DNA of 64,000 nucleotides, from assembly GCA_000720805.1 (NCBI GenBank), contig JODI01000023.1, positions 54,641-118,640 on the forward strand. Reading direction: 5' to 3'. The notes beneath the pieces were generated by a model that worked only from the letters and a program-made list of their open reading frames with translations, was not told where the DNA came from and did no database searches. Positions 56,933 through 64,000 of the stretch are shown here, in pieces; position 1 is the stretch's first letter, and each line of letters opens with the position of its first letter. Source of the stretch: Streptomyces violaceoruber (lineage in GTDB: Bacteria; Actinomycetota; Actinomycetes; Streptomycetales; Streptomycetaceae). Both the position numbers and the translations under genes were made by a program.

Positions 56933-58081
56933 ATGATTGCACGCAGTCGACAGGTGGCCCTGGCCCTCACGGCCGTTCTCGCCGCGGGCGCGGCCTGCCA
57001 GGCCCACAAGCACGAGGCACCGGGGCACCCCGCCCCGTCCGCGAACGGCACCCGGGGCTTCACGCTCGTCGCCTCCGGCGACGTCCTCCCGCACAGCTCC
57101 ATCATCGACCGGGCCCGCTACGACGGCGGCGGCACCGGCTACGACTTCCGCCCGATGCTCTCCGGCGTCGAACCGGTCGTCTCCCGCGCCGACCTGGCAC
57201 TGTGCCACATGGAAACCGTCTACGGAGCGAAGGGCAACTACACCGGCTACCCCACCTTCAAGTCCCCGCCCGAAGTGGCCAAGGCCCTCGCCGCCACCGG
57301 CTACGACGGCTGCTCCACCGCCTCCAACCACACCCTCGACGACGGCGCCGACGGCATCCGCCGCACCCTGGACGCCCTCGACCGCGCGGGCGTACGGCAC
57401 GCCGGCTCGGCCCGCACCGAGGCCGAGGCCCGCACGGTCACCGTGCTGCGCGCGGGCTCGGCGCGGGTCGCCCATCTCGCCTACACCTACGACACCAACG
57501 GCTTCCCGCTCCCGTCCGGGCAGCCCTGGGCCGTCAAGCTGATGAACGAGAACCAGATCCTGGCGGACGCCCGTTCCGCCCGGAAGGCCGGCGCCGACGT
57601 GGTCGTCGTGTCCCTGCACTGGGGCACCGAATGGCAGGACGCCCCCGACGAGCGGCAACTGACCCTGGCCCGCGACCTCACCGCCGCCCGCACCGCGGGC
57701 CGCCCCGACATCGACCTGATCCTCGGCACCCACGCCCACATTCCGCAGGCGTACGAGAAGGTCAACGGCACCTGGGTGATCTACGGGATGGGCGACCAGA
57801 TCGCCGGCGAGATGTTCAACTACCAGGGCGCCCAGGACCCGCGCGGCAACCAGTCCACCCTCGGCCGCTTCACCTTCGCCCCGCCCGCGCGCGCGGGACA
57901 GCGCTGGCGGGTGACGAAGGCGGAGTTCGTGCCGCAGTGGTTCGACGTCGACGCGGGGCGGGTGGTGAACCTCAACGAGGCGCTCGCCGCGGGCGCTGAC
58001 GTGCGCGCCGTGCGCGACCGCATCCGGCAGGTGGTGCTGAGTCGGGGCGCCGCGAAGGACGGTCTCACCATGGGGCGGTAA
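56933..58081 (+). CDS. CapA-family poly-gamma-glutamate synthesis-like protein
   Basis: A 382-residue exported protein. The signal ends in a lipobox-like LAAGAAC, so it is probably a lipoprotein. The CapA/metallophosphatase-like core has FTLVASGDVLPHS, LCHMETVYG, CSTASNHTLDDGADGIRRTL, VSLHWGTEW and ILGTHAHIPQAYE, with the His and Asp residues of the phosphoesterase fold. It is widespread in actinobacteria without a capsule, so the role is uncertain. ATG 56933 follows AGGGG by seven bases. The readthrough frame of the universal stress gene runs antisense across all of it. Confidence 0.9.
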   Translation: MIARSRQVALALTAVLAAGAACQAHKHEAPGHPAPSANGTRGFTLVASGDVLPHSSIIDRARYDGGGTGYDFRPMLSGVEPVVSRADLALCHMETVYGAKGNYTGYPTFKSPPEVAKALAATGYDGCSTASNHTLDDGADGIRRTLDALDRAGVRHAGSARTEAEARTVTVLRAGSARVAHLAYTYDTNGFPLPSGQPWAVKLMNENQILADARSARKAGADVVVVSLHWGTEWQDAPDERQLTLARDLTAARTAGRPDIDLILGTHAHIPQAYEKVNGTWVIYGMGDQIAGEMFNYQGAQDPRGNQSTLGRFTFAPPARAGQRWRVTKAEFVPQWFDVDAGRVVNLNEALAAGADVRAVRDRIRQVVLSRGAAKDGLTMGR

Positions 58082-58354
58082 CCGGCCGGTCCGGTTCGCC
58101 TCCACGCCGTCGAACGGCTTCGGCGCCGGCCGGTCCGGGCGATGACGCCCACGCCGCTCGCGGCCGGCTGCCACAGGCCGGGCGAGCGGTCCAGCCGAGT
58201 TCCCCCGTCGGCCGTGGTCCGTGAGCCCCGCGCCCCGCTCGCCGGCCTGGGCGCCGAGAACCCGCACACCCGTCGGCCGACGGCAACGCCGACCCCGCCC
58301 CCGGCGGCCAGGGCCCTTCTGATGGATCTCCGCGGCGTCGCGACGCCCGGCACG

Positions 58355-58400
58355 CACTCCCCCACTCTCGACTTCGCTCGAGCGGGGGGACCCCCATGCC
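58355..58400. repeat. Streptomyces-type palindromic repeat element
   Basis: CTCCCCCACTCTCGA, then CTTCGCTCGAGCGGGGGGA and CCCCCATGCC, form an imperfect hairpin of a kind I know to be scattered through Streptomyces genomes. It sits exactly where the 3' end of the universal stress gene should be. Confidence 0.65.
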
Positions 58401-58408
58401 GCACGGCC

Positions 58409-58861
58409 CACCGTCACCGGCCACCGCCCCGCCTTCACCAGCCGTACCGCCACCGAGCCGACGATCCGGTGCCCGGCCTGCTCCGAGGCGCCCACGATCA
58501 CGGCGTCCGCCTTGAGTTCGTCCGCCGCCTTCACCAGGCCGCCGTAGGGGTCGCCGCGGAAGGTGTGGAACTCCCAGCGCACATCGAATATCCCCCGGCT
58601 CTGCTCGGCCGCCTCCCGGATCTGCGCCACGAGGTCCTCGGCGATCTCGTCGGTCGTGTCGGCGACCGGCGCCCCGAGGGCCGCGCTCCCGGCCAGCACC
58701 GGCTGCACGTACACGACGGCGAGCAGGGCGCGTTGGCGCCGGGCCAGGCCACCGGCGTACGCCGCCGCGCGGAGCGAGGAGTCGGAGCCGTCCACGCCGA
58801 CCACGATGACCTTGGGCCCGTCCGTGCCCCGCTCGAACTGGTGCGCATGCTGTTCCGTCAC
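58409..58861 (-). CDS. Universal stress protein, 3' end altered
   Basis: The first 151 residues are a complete UspA-type domain. They include VIVVGVDGSDSSLRAAAYAG at the start, then RALLAVVYVQPV, FHTFRGDPYGGLVKAADEL, the nucleotide loop AVIVGASEQAGHRIVGSVAV and RLVKAGRWPVTV. Family members normally stop within two or three residues of this point. Here the frame goes on through the palindromic element and through the whole antisense strand of capA, with no stop before 56882 (659 codons in all). I give the conserved part as the gene. Either the true protein has a long meaningless tail or translation is limited by a terminator. The ATG start at 58861 is normal. Confidence 0.75.
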
Positions 58862-59070
58862 GGCTGCGAGGCTATCGGAAACCGCAGGTCCGCCCTCTCT
58901 CGGGCCGCTCTACGGACGGCGAAGGACACCACGGGCCGGACGGGGCCGCCGGGACCCGGTTTCCTCAGCAGGACACCGGAGGGCTTGGCGGCCCGCTTCG
59001 GCCCTCGGCCCGCTCCGCCGCAGCGCACCCAACGGCCTCATGGAGCCGGCTGCCCGTCCTCGGGCGTTGA

Positions 59071-59590
59071 CCGCGGCGGCTCCTGTTCTTCTCCCCTTGG
59101 CACCGACTGGCGGCCGTGTACCGCGCCAACGCGCAGTACGAGCCCGCGTGGTACCCCCGCTTCATCCGCTCCGGCGACACCGGCGCCCACGCCCGCGTCG
59201 GCCTGGCCCTCGGGGACCGCCGAAGGACGCGTCCGCGTACCGTCGTTGCGCAAACTCCGGGGAAAGGGGCACCCGAAGGGCGGGCACCGGCCGGCACCGA
59301 AGGTCTGCCGTCGCTCTCGGCGTTCGGCCTCGACGGAGGGGACGAGGCCGGGCCCGGCAGTCCGGATGCGGACCTGCTCGCACAGGTCCGCATCCGGCAC
59401 CGCACCCTCGACCGGCTGCGCGCCGACGGCGTCGACTCCTGCCCGGTCGGTGTCCCCGCCCTGTCCGGCGTACCCTCTTCCGCCCACGGGCGGCCTCGGC
59501 CTCGGCGTCGACCGCCTGCTCTGTTCCTCACCGGCTGACGGTCCGCGAGACGCCGCCGTTCCCTCCGTTGCGCCACCGCCGGCCCCACGG
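59071..59590 (+). pseudogene. Decayed lysX-like gene (lysyl-PG synthase / lysyl-tRNA synthetase)
   Basis: Three reading frames hold pieces of one family in the right order. From 59077 comes RLLFFSPWHRLAAVYRANAQ, then EPAWYPRF, as in the DUF2156 transferase part of LysX. From 59365 comes DADLLAQVRIRHRTLDRLRA and DPYPVG-like DSCPVGVP, the start of the tRNA-synthetase part. From 59483, in another frame, PTGGLGLGVDRLL is the class II motif 3. From 59535, in the third frame, LTVRETPPFPPLR is the C-terminus. The whole catalytic middle is missing, so this is a deletion plus frameshifts. No function is expected. Confidence 0.75.
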
Positions 59591-59671
59591 GCTGGGCCGA
59601 GCGGGTGTTTTCGTGCCGCCGCTCCGGTGTCGTTGTGGTGCGTCGGGCGCGCTGTGGGCGACTGATGAGTC

Positions 59672-60541
59672 ATGACGAAGGATCAAGTGCTCACACGACT
59701 GTCGTCGACGGCGACGGCGGTGCTCACGCGGCGCCGGGTCCTGCTCGCGGGTGCCGCGGCCTGCGGTGCGGCCGGCACGGCCGGTCTGCTGGCGCCGGGC
59801 GAGGGCGGCGAACCGGTCCCGCCCTCGCCCCCCGCCGCCGGCTCCCAGGCGCGTCCCGAGCTCAAGCCCTCCGCCTACCGCCTGCAGCCCCTGACCGGAT
59901 ACGGCCCGCCCCGGGTCGAGCCCGCCCGGGCACTCGTACGACGCGAACCGTTCCTGCGCCTGTCCGGGCGCGGCAGCACCATGGTGCTGACCTTCGACGA
60001 CGGGCCGGACCCCCGCTACACCCCGCACATCCTGGACACCCTCGCCGAGTACGACGTCCGCGCGATGTTCTTCGTGTGCGGGGAGATGGCCTCTTACCAT
60101 CCGGACCTGCTGGTCCGGATGGCCGACGAGGGGCATGTCGTCGGCAACCACACCTGGTCCCACCCGCTGCTGACCCGGCTCAGCCGTGGCCGGATCCGCT
60201 ACGAGATGGAACGCACCAGCGACCTCATCGAGGACGTGTACGGCCAACGCCCCCAGTGGTTCCGCGCGCCCTACGGAGCCTGGAACCGGGCCGCCTTCCA
60301 ACTCGGCGCCGAACTCGGCATGGAACCGCTGGCCTGGACGATCGACACCCTCGACTGGACCAGACCGGGCACCCGCGCCATCGTCGGACGGGTGGAGCAC
60401 GGAGCCGCCCCCGGTGTCGTGGTGCTCTCGCACGACGCCGGGGGCGACCGCACCCAGAGTGTCCGGGCGCTGCGCGACTATCTGCCGCACCTGCTGGACT
60501 GCGGCTACCACATCACCGTCCCGCGACGGCAGCCCGTGTGA
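59672..60541 (+). CDS. Secreted polysaccharide deacetylase (CE4/NodB)
   Basis: A 289-residue exported enzyme. The N-terminus has a twin-arginine-like signal (TRRRVLLAGAAACGAAGTAG). The NodB domain shows all five motifs: MVLTFDDGPDP, GNHTWSHPLLT (metal histidines), FRAPYGAW, DTLDWTRPG and VVVLSHDAGGDR. It removes acetyl groups from chitin-like or peptidoglycan glycans at the cell surface. ATG 59672 begins MTKDQVLTRL. It follows the lysX remnant and converges with the sortase gene. Confidence 0.93.
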   Translation: MTKDQVLTRLSSTATAVLTRRRVLLAGAAACGAAGTAGLLAPGEGGEPVPPSPPAAGSQARPELKPSAYRLQPLTGYGPPRVEPARALVRREPFLRLSGRGSTMVLTFDDGPDPRYTPHILDTLAEYDVRAMFFVCGEMASYHPDLLVRMADEGHVVGNHTWSHPLLTRLSRGRIRYEMERTSDLIEDVYGQRPQWFRAPYGAWNRAAFQLGAELGMEPLAWTIDTLDWTRPGTRAIVGRVEHGAAPGVVVLSHDAGGDRTQSVRALRDYLPHLLDCGYHITVPRRQPV

Positions 60542-60575
60542 ACGCGGGCGCCGGGCCCGCCCGGCCGGGGAACGC

Positions 60576-61247
60576 TCAGCGGACCTCGACCAGGCGGGCG
60601 AAGACGACGACGTTTCCGGCGTAGCCGCTCTGCTTGGAGAAACCGCCCCCGCAGGTGATGACCCGCAGTTCCGGAGAGCCCTTGGAACCGTAGACGCGGT
60701 CGCCGGGGAAGTTGTCCTTCTGGAAGACCTCGACGCCGTAGATCTCGAAAACCGCCGTCTGTCCGTCCTTGCGGGCGACCTCGACGCGGTTTCCCTTCTT
60801 CAGGGCCCCGAGTCCGTAGAACACGGCGGGGCCCTGAAGGTTGTCGACGTGCCCGACGACGACGGCCGTGCCCTTCTCGCCCGGGGAGACCGCGCCGGTG
60901 AACCAGCCGGCCAGGTTGGGGTCCTCCGGCGGCGGCGCGCCGACCCAGCCGTCCGCGTCCAGGCCGACGGGCAGGACCGGCGCGTCGACCCGGATCGACG
61001 GGATCCGCACCCGGTCGGGCACGGAGTACGTCAGCGGGGCCGGGCCTCCCAGGAAGGTGCCGGGCGTGGCGCGGCTCTCGGCGGCGGCAGCCGAGGCCGG
61101 CTGCGGGGGCCCGACGTCGAACTCCCCCGAGCCGTTGCGAATGAGGGCGAGACCGGTCAGCAGAACAAGCGCTATCACGCCCCAAGGAGCGCGCTTCCTC
61201 GGCCGCTCCTCTTCTTCGGCCCAGTCGGCCGGTTCGGACGCAAACAT
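60576..61247 (-). CDS. Class F sortase
   Basis: A 223-residue membrane-anchored transpeptidase. It has a short charged cytoplasmic lead, one helix (WGVIALVLLTGLALIRNG) and an external beta-barrel. The catalytic residues are visible: His in GTAVVVGHVDNLQG, Cys in LRVITCGGGF and Arg in GNVVVFARLVEVR. Class F sortases are the actinobacterial group, attaching LPxTG-like proteins to the wall. The target motif is unknown. The divergent gene at 61580 encodes a secreted, membrane-anchored protein that may be a partner. Confidence 0.92.
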   Translation of the reverse strand: MFASEPADWAEEEERPRKRAPWGVIALVLLTGLALIRNGSGEFDVGPPQPASAAAAESRATPGTFLGGPAPLTYSVPDRVRIPSIRVDAPVLPVGLDADGWVGAPPPEDPNLAGWFTGAVSPGEKGTAVVVGHVDNLQGPAVFYGLGALKKGNRVEVARKDGQTAVFEIYGVEVFQKDNFPGDRVYGSKGSPELRVITCGGGFSKQSGYAGNVVVFARLVEVR

Positions 61248-61579
61248 TCGACTTCCCCTCTCGACGCGGCCGTCGCCACGTCATTCGCGCATGGCAGAAC
61301 GCTAAGTCGCGCGAGGGGAACCGGCGACGGGGCGAAAGCGAACGGGTGGCCCGCGCCTCTTTCGGTGCGCCATCCGAGTTGCCGCGGACAGGAATTTTCT
61401 GACGGTCCGTGACCTGCGGTGATATCCGATTGTGTGCTTGTTCCTCGGTGTGTCCGCTCACCAGGACGGACCATTCCCGAAATGCGGGCCCGTGCAGGGC
61501 ATCTGAGGGTTTTTGCGGGAGGCGTTCTCTCGCCGATCCACCGGGGACCGTTCCCGGGGCGCCTCCCGCGGAGGATCAC
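61248..61579. other. Divergent promoter region of sortase and surface-protein genes
   Basis: This 332-bp region carries no credible gene. It must contain the promoters of the sortase (minus) and of the surface protein (plus), whose GGAGG ribosome site lies at about 61570-61574. I cannot fix promoter boxes with confidence. Confidence 0.4.
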
Positions 61580-62083
61580 ATGCGTACTACTCGTGCCCTG
61601 GCGGCCACCGGCGCCGCCGTCGCCGTCACCGTTCTCGGGGTTGCCGCCCCCGCAGCCGTCGCGCGGGACGGCATGGGCGCCCGACCGAGCAACATCGTGG
61701 CCCTGCCCAGCGTCATCGCCCGCGGCGGCCAGCTGACGGTCACGGTCGACGGCTGCCCCAACGGCGGCACCATGACCTCGGACGCCTTCCGGAGCGCGCC
61801 CCTGACGCCGATCCCCGGCACCAACGGGGCCTCGAGGGGCACCGCGACGGTCGACCGCAACGCGCGTCCCGGTTCGCACAGCATCACCGTCAACTGCTCC
61901 GGCCAGACCCTGACCAACCCGGCCGCCTTCACCGTCATCGGCGGGGTCCGCGGCGGCCTCGGCGGCAGCACCTCCACCGGGGCTACCCCGGCCGACATCG
62001 CCATCGGCGGCGGTCTGGTGGCCGCGGCCGTCATCGGGGGCGGGGTGTTCTGGATGCGCCGCCGTGCCGAGCGGCGGATCTGA
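61580..62083 (+). CDS. Secreted, C-terminally membrane-anchored surface protein
   Basis: A 167-residue protein. The signal peptide is RALAATGAAVAVTVLGVAA and ends near AVA. The mature part has an immunoglobulin-like beta fold with two cysteines (VDGCPNGG and VNCSGQ) that could form a disulphide. A glycine-rich linker leads to a membrane helix (IAIGGGLVAAAVIGGGVFWM) and a positive tail, RRRAERRI. This is the layout of a sortase substrate, but no LPxTG-like motif is clear before the helix. GGAGG precedes the ATG. It is divergent from the class F sortase gene. Confidence 0.82.
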   Translation: MRTTRALAATGAAVAVTVLGVAAPAAVARDGMGARPSNIVALPSVIARGGQLTVTVDGCPNGGTMTSDAFRSAPLTPIPGTNGASRGTATVDRNARPGSHSITVNCSGQTLTNPAAFTVIGGVRGGLGGSTSTGATPADIAIGGGLVAAAVIGGGVFWMRRRAERRI

Positions 62084-62141
62084 CCTTCTCCCTTCGGTGA
62101 CACCGACGCCCGTCGGGAGCGAAGGGGCGGCGGGGCGGACC

Positions 62142-62203
62142 GCACGGGCCATGCCTGTGCCCCGGCTCCGGTCAGGGAGCCGGGGCACAGGCATGGCCCG
62201 TGC
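62142..62203. terminator. 28-bp perfect hairpin, bidirectional terminator
   Basis: The arms 62142-62169 and 62176-62203 are exact inverted copies of each other (28 bp) around a 6-nt loop. It lies between the plus-strand surface-protein gene and the minus-strand frameshifted gene, 58 and 25 bp from their stops. Confidence 0.85.
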
Positions 62204-62227
62204 GCGGGCGCGTGGCGGTCGGTGCGG

Positions 62228-62733
62228 TCAGGTGTCGTCCTCGTCGGTGCGGCGGCGGGCGAGGCGGTGGACGGTCCCGACCGACCCGGCGACGAGCGCG
62301 GCCCCGGGGCCGGTCTCCTCGATGTCGAACCCGGCCGAGCCGCCGCGCTCGCCCGCGTGCACCTCCTCGGGAGGGATGCGGCGGCACCGGCGTGGGGGCG
62401 ACCGGACGGGCCCCGGCGATGGCGAGGCCGGTGTCCTGCCGGAAGGTCCCGCGGCGGAACGTCATCTCGTACGGGGTGCCCGGCTCGGCGTCCCGGCCGA
62501 CCGGCGCGGTCGCCGCCGACATGCCCTTGCGGCTGGTCACGTCGTCGAAGACGCCCCAGGAGACGAACACCTGGTGGCAGCCGGTGGCACACCAAGTCGC
62601 CTGTCCTGCGGCCGTGACGGTCTCGGGCAGGGTACTGACGCGGACGCCCGGGCTCTCGCCGCTCGCCTGCGCGGCGGGGACGGTGAGGGCCCACGCCCAG
62701 CAGTGCGGCCGAAGCGACGGGTATCGCGACCAC
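62228..62733 (-). pseudogene. Frameshifted secreted protein of the sortase neighbourhood
   Basis: Read on the minus strand, the GTG at 62733 follows GGAGG and begins a signal peptide (VAIPVASAALLGVG). The mature sequence then continues in another frame: TVPAAQASGESPGVRVSTLP, two cysteines in ATWCATGCHQV, FDDVTSRKGM, and a proline-rich linker ending PHPSRG. Near 62370 a second shift is needed to reach the C-terminus AGERGGSAGFDIEETG, ALVAGSVGTVHRLARRR and a stop at 62228. With both shifts corrected it is a typical exported protein of about 165 residues with a C-terminal anchor. Two separate shifts suggest a decayed gene, although sequencing error is possible. Confidence 0.65.
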
Positions 62734-62915
62734 GGTGGTTCCTCCGGTCCCCGAGGAGCAGCCGCGGACCGATTCCGCTTGCGCCGTCCATGCACCTCGA
62801 TGACCCGAACGCTAGGAACACGGAGGCGTCCGCGCGATCGCACTCGTGCGAATGGGGCATGTGTGTGCGCCGGTCAGGGGATTCTGTTCCCGCGACCGGG
62901 GGACGGGACGGGTGT

Positions 62916-62953
62916 GTCGCGCGTCCCCCGGCGGGTCGCGCGTCCCCCGGCGG
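62916..62953. repeat. Short tandem duplication (19-bp unit, two copies)
   Basis: GTCGCGCGTCCCCCGGCGG is present twice in a row with a 19-bp period, in the intergenic stretch before the DUF4239 gene end. No function is apparent. Confidence 0.6.
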
Positions 62954-63014
62954 GTCGGGCTGGCCCGTGGTGAGGGCCTGACAGCGGCCGAGTCTCGCCC
63001 CCGGTGAGGGGACG

Positions 63015-63779
63015 TCAGCCCTTGATGCCTGGGAAGAGATTCAGGAACGGGTCCGCCGACGCCGTGATGCCCCGGCTGTAGGGCGCGTCGAAGTCCCAGA
63101 TCAGGAAGAGCAGGAACGCGATCAGCGCGGAGAACAGCCCGGCGAGGATCAGTTCACGGGCGGTACGCCGGATCTGCAGCGCGAAGACCATCCCGATGGT
63201 GACGGCGGCTCCGGCCAGCAGTCCGAACCAGACCACGCCCGGCATCGTGGGCGAGGCCGAGTCCGCCCGGCCGTTGCGGGCCTGGTCCGCGGCGGCCATC
63301 TGGTCGAGGACCGGCTGGTAGGCCTGGGCCTCGAAGTCCGTCCTCGGCCGGTAGTCGGTGACGTCGGCACGGACCCGGTCGAGGAGTTCGGTGCCCCGCT
63401 CCGTGACCTCGCCGTTGTCCGCCATGTGCTGCCACTCGGTGTGGACGACGTGTCCGACATAGGCGTTGACATCGTCCCGAATGCGGTCGCGGACGTCGGC
63501 CGGGTAGACCCTGACCCGCTCCGAGATCTCGTGCAGCGCCTGGGCCTCCGTCTGTACATGGTCCTGGGCGCTGCTGCGGGCCTCCCAGACACCCGCGATG
63601 GCCAGGCCCAGGACGATGGCGTACACCACGCCGATCCACATGGTCATGTACTCGATGACGTCCGGCGTCTCGCTGGGGTCCTCGTCCTCGGGGGCCCTGC
63701 GGTGGCGTACGAGGGTGATGACGACCACCACGGCACAGGCCGCCAGCATCGCGAGGGTGAGAACAAGCCATTCCGGCAA
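63015..63779 (-). CDS. DUF4239-family membrane protein
   Basis: A 254-residue membrane protein. It has an N-terminal helix (LVLTLAMLAACAVVVVITLV), a second helix beginning EYMTMWIGVVYAIVLGLAIA, a 100-residue outside or coiled region, and two C-terminal helices (VVWFGLLAGAAVTIGMVFAL, LILAGLFSALIAFLLFLIWD). The soluble part has AQALHEISERVRVYPADVRD, usual for DUF4239. The function of the family is unknown. The start is ATG at 63779. It lies 22 bp after the end of the partial gene to its right, so the two are probably one operon. Confidence 0.85.
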   Translation of the reverse strand: MPEWLVLTLAMLAACAVVVVITLVRHRRAPEDEDPSETPDVIEYMTMWIGVVYAIVLGLAIAGVWEARSSAQDHVQTEAQALHEISERVRVYPADVRDRIRDDVNAYVGHVVHTEWQHMADNGEVTERGTELLDRVRADVTDYRPRTDFEAQAYQPVLDQMAAADQARNGRADSASPTMPGVVWFGLLAGAAVTIGMVFALQIRRTARELILAGLFSALIAFLLFLIWDFDAPYSRGITASADPFLNLFPGIKG

Positions 63780-63801
63780 GGGGTGCCTCCAGGATCGGGT
63801 G

Positions 63802-64000
63802 CTAGCGGGGCCGCAGCGCGGCGACGGCGATCACCGCGGGCGCGGTGATGAGCAGGACATAGGTGACCGGTGACGTGGTGCCGCGAGGCTGCCGTTTGCG
63901 GGTCAGCGCCTTGTAGCGCGGATACGTCACAGGGGTGACGGAGGGTCGCGGGGTGGGCTTCGCCGACGGTGCCGGTGTCGGTGTGGGGGTCGGTGTCGGG
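63802..64000 (-). CDS. Partial gene: Pro/Thr-rich linker and C-terminal membrane helix
   Basis: The frame ends TAG at 63802 and runs off the right edge, so only the last 65 codons are seen. They read a Pro-Thr repeat, AKPTPRPSVTPVTYPRYKAL, a basic stretch (TRKRQPRGTT), then a hydrophobic end, VLLITAPAVIAVAALRPR. This looks like the membrane-proximal tail of an exported or membrane protein. No function can be given. Confidence 0.6.
   Translation of the reverse strand, partial: PTPTPTPTPAPSAKPTPRPSVTPVTYPRYKALTRKRQPRGTTSPVTYVLLITAPAVIAVAALRPR

Noticed and set aside
58965..59673. Minus-strand 200-codon frames at the lysX relic
   Set aside because: Composition is arginine-rich and random, whereas the plus strand holds ordered LysX fragments.

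Overview
The window is high-GC actinomycete chromosome, most probably Streptomyces. Many genes start with GTG or TTG, Shine-Dalgarno sites are strong GGAGG types, and the gene content is typical of that genus: actinobacterial-type GlgA/GlgC, a class F sortase, a SpoIIE phosphatase with PAS, GAF and ATPase domains, an Rpf/LysM/M23 wall hydrolase and a wax-ester synthase. No rRNA, tRNA or insertion sequence was recognised.

Left accessory region (1-14.4 kb): a defence island. It opens with a stripped-down type I-C CRISPR-Cas locus: cas5c-cas8c-cas7c on the minus strand, and a divergent cas3 on the plus strand. A repeat array flanks each side (about 116-928 and 7146-8560), and both arrays read outward. 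No cas1, cas2 or cas4 lies in the locus. The repeats have drifted strongly in sequence, but many keep their hairpin through paired changes. Next to it is a tightly packed minus-strand block (9132-14435): a four-helix membrane protein resembling the PycTM/DUF5706 effectors, a Crp-type cyclic-nucleotide-binding regulator, a class III nucleotide cyclase-like protein, a 737-residue P-loop-like protein without the Walker A lysine, and two proteins of unknown function. I read this as a Pycsar-like signalling defence system with extra components, and it is the best candidate for an undescribed system here.

Middle region (14.9-34.2 kb): mostly chromosomal housekeeping. It holds panD, two acetyltransferases, a racemase-like protein, 6-phosphogluconate dehydrogenase, a cell-wall hydrolase, a DMT transporter, an FhuF-like Fe-S protein, the glycogen genes glgA and glgC, a secreted PA14-GH2 glycosidase behind a LacI-type operator, a wax-ester synthase/DGAT, two SDR proteins, several small proteins and an amidase.

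Glycan/L-fucose region (34.4-50 kb): secreted GH20 hexosaminidase and GH29 fucosidase, a GH38 mannosidase, a GntR/FCD regulator with a palindromic operator, a sugar ABC transporter, and an overlapping operon. The operon encodes fuconate dehydratase, an SDR, an aldo/keto reductase, a mutarotase and a lactonase. Together they would release L-fucose from glycans, import it and oxidise it by the non-phosphorylated route. The final cleavage enzyme is not in the window.

Right region (50-64 kb): a lipase-maturation-factor protein, a SpoIIE phosphatase, an Fpg/Nei glycosylase, an ECF sigma/anti-sigma group, a CapA-like protein, a universal stress protein whose stop codon is lost beside a palindromic repeat, a decayed lysX-like pseudogene, a polysaccharide deacetylase, a class F sortase with a membrane-anchored neighbour, a frameshifted secreted protein, a DUF4239 protein and a partial gene at the right edge.
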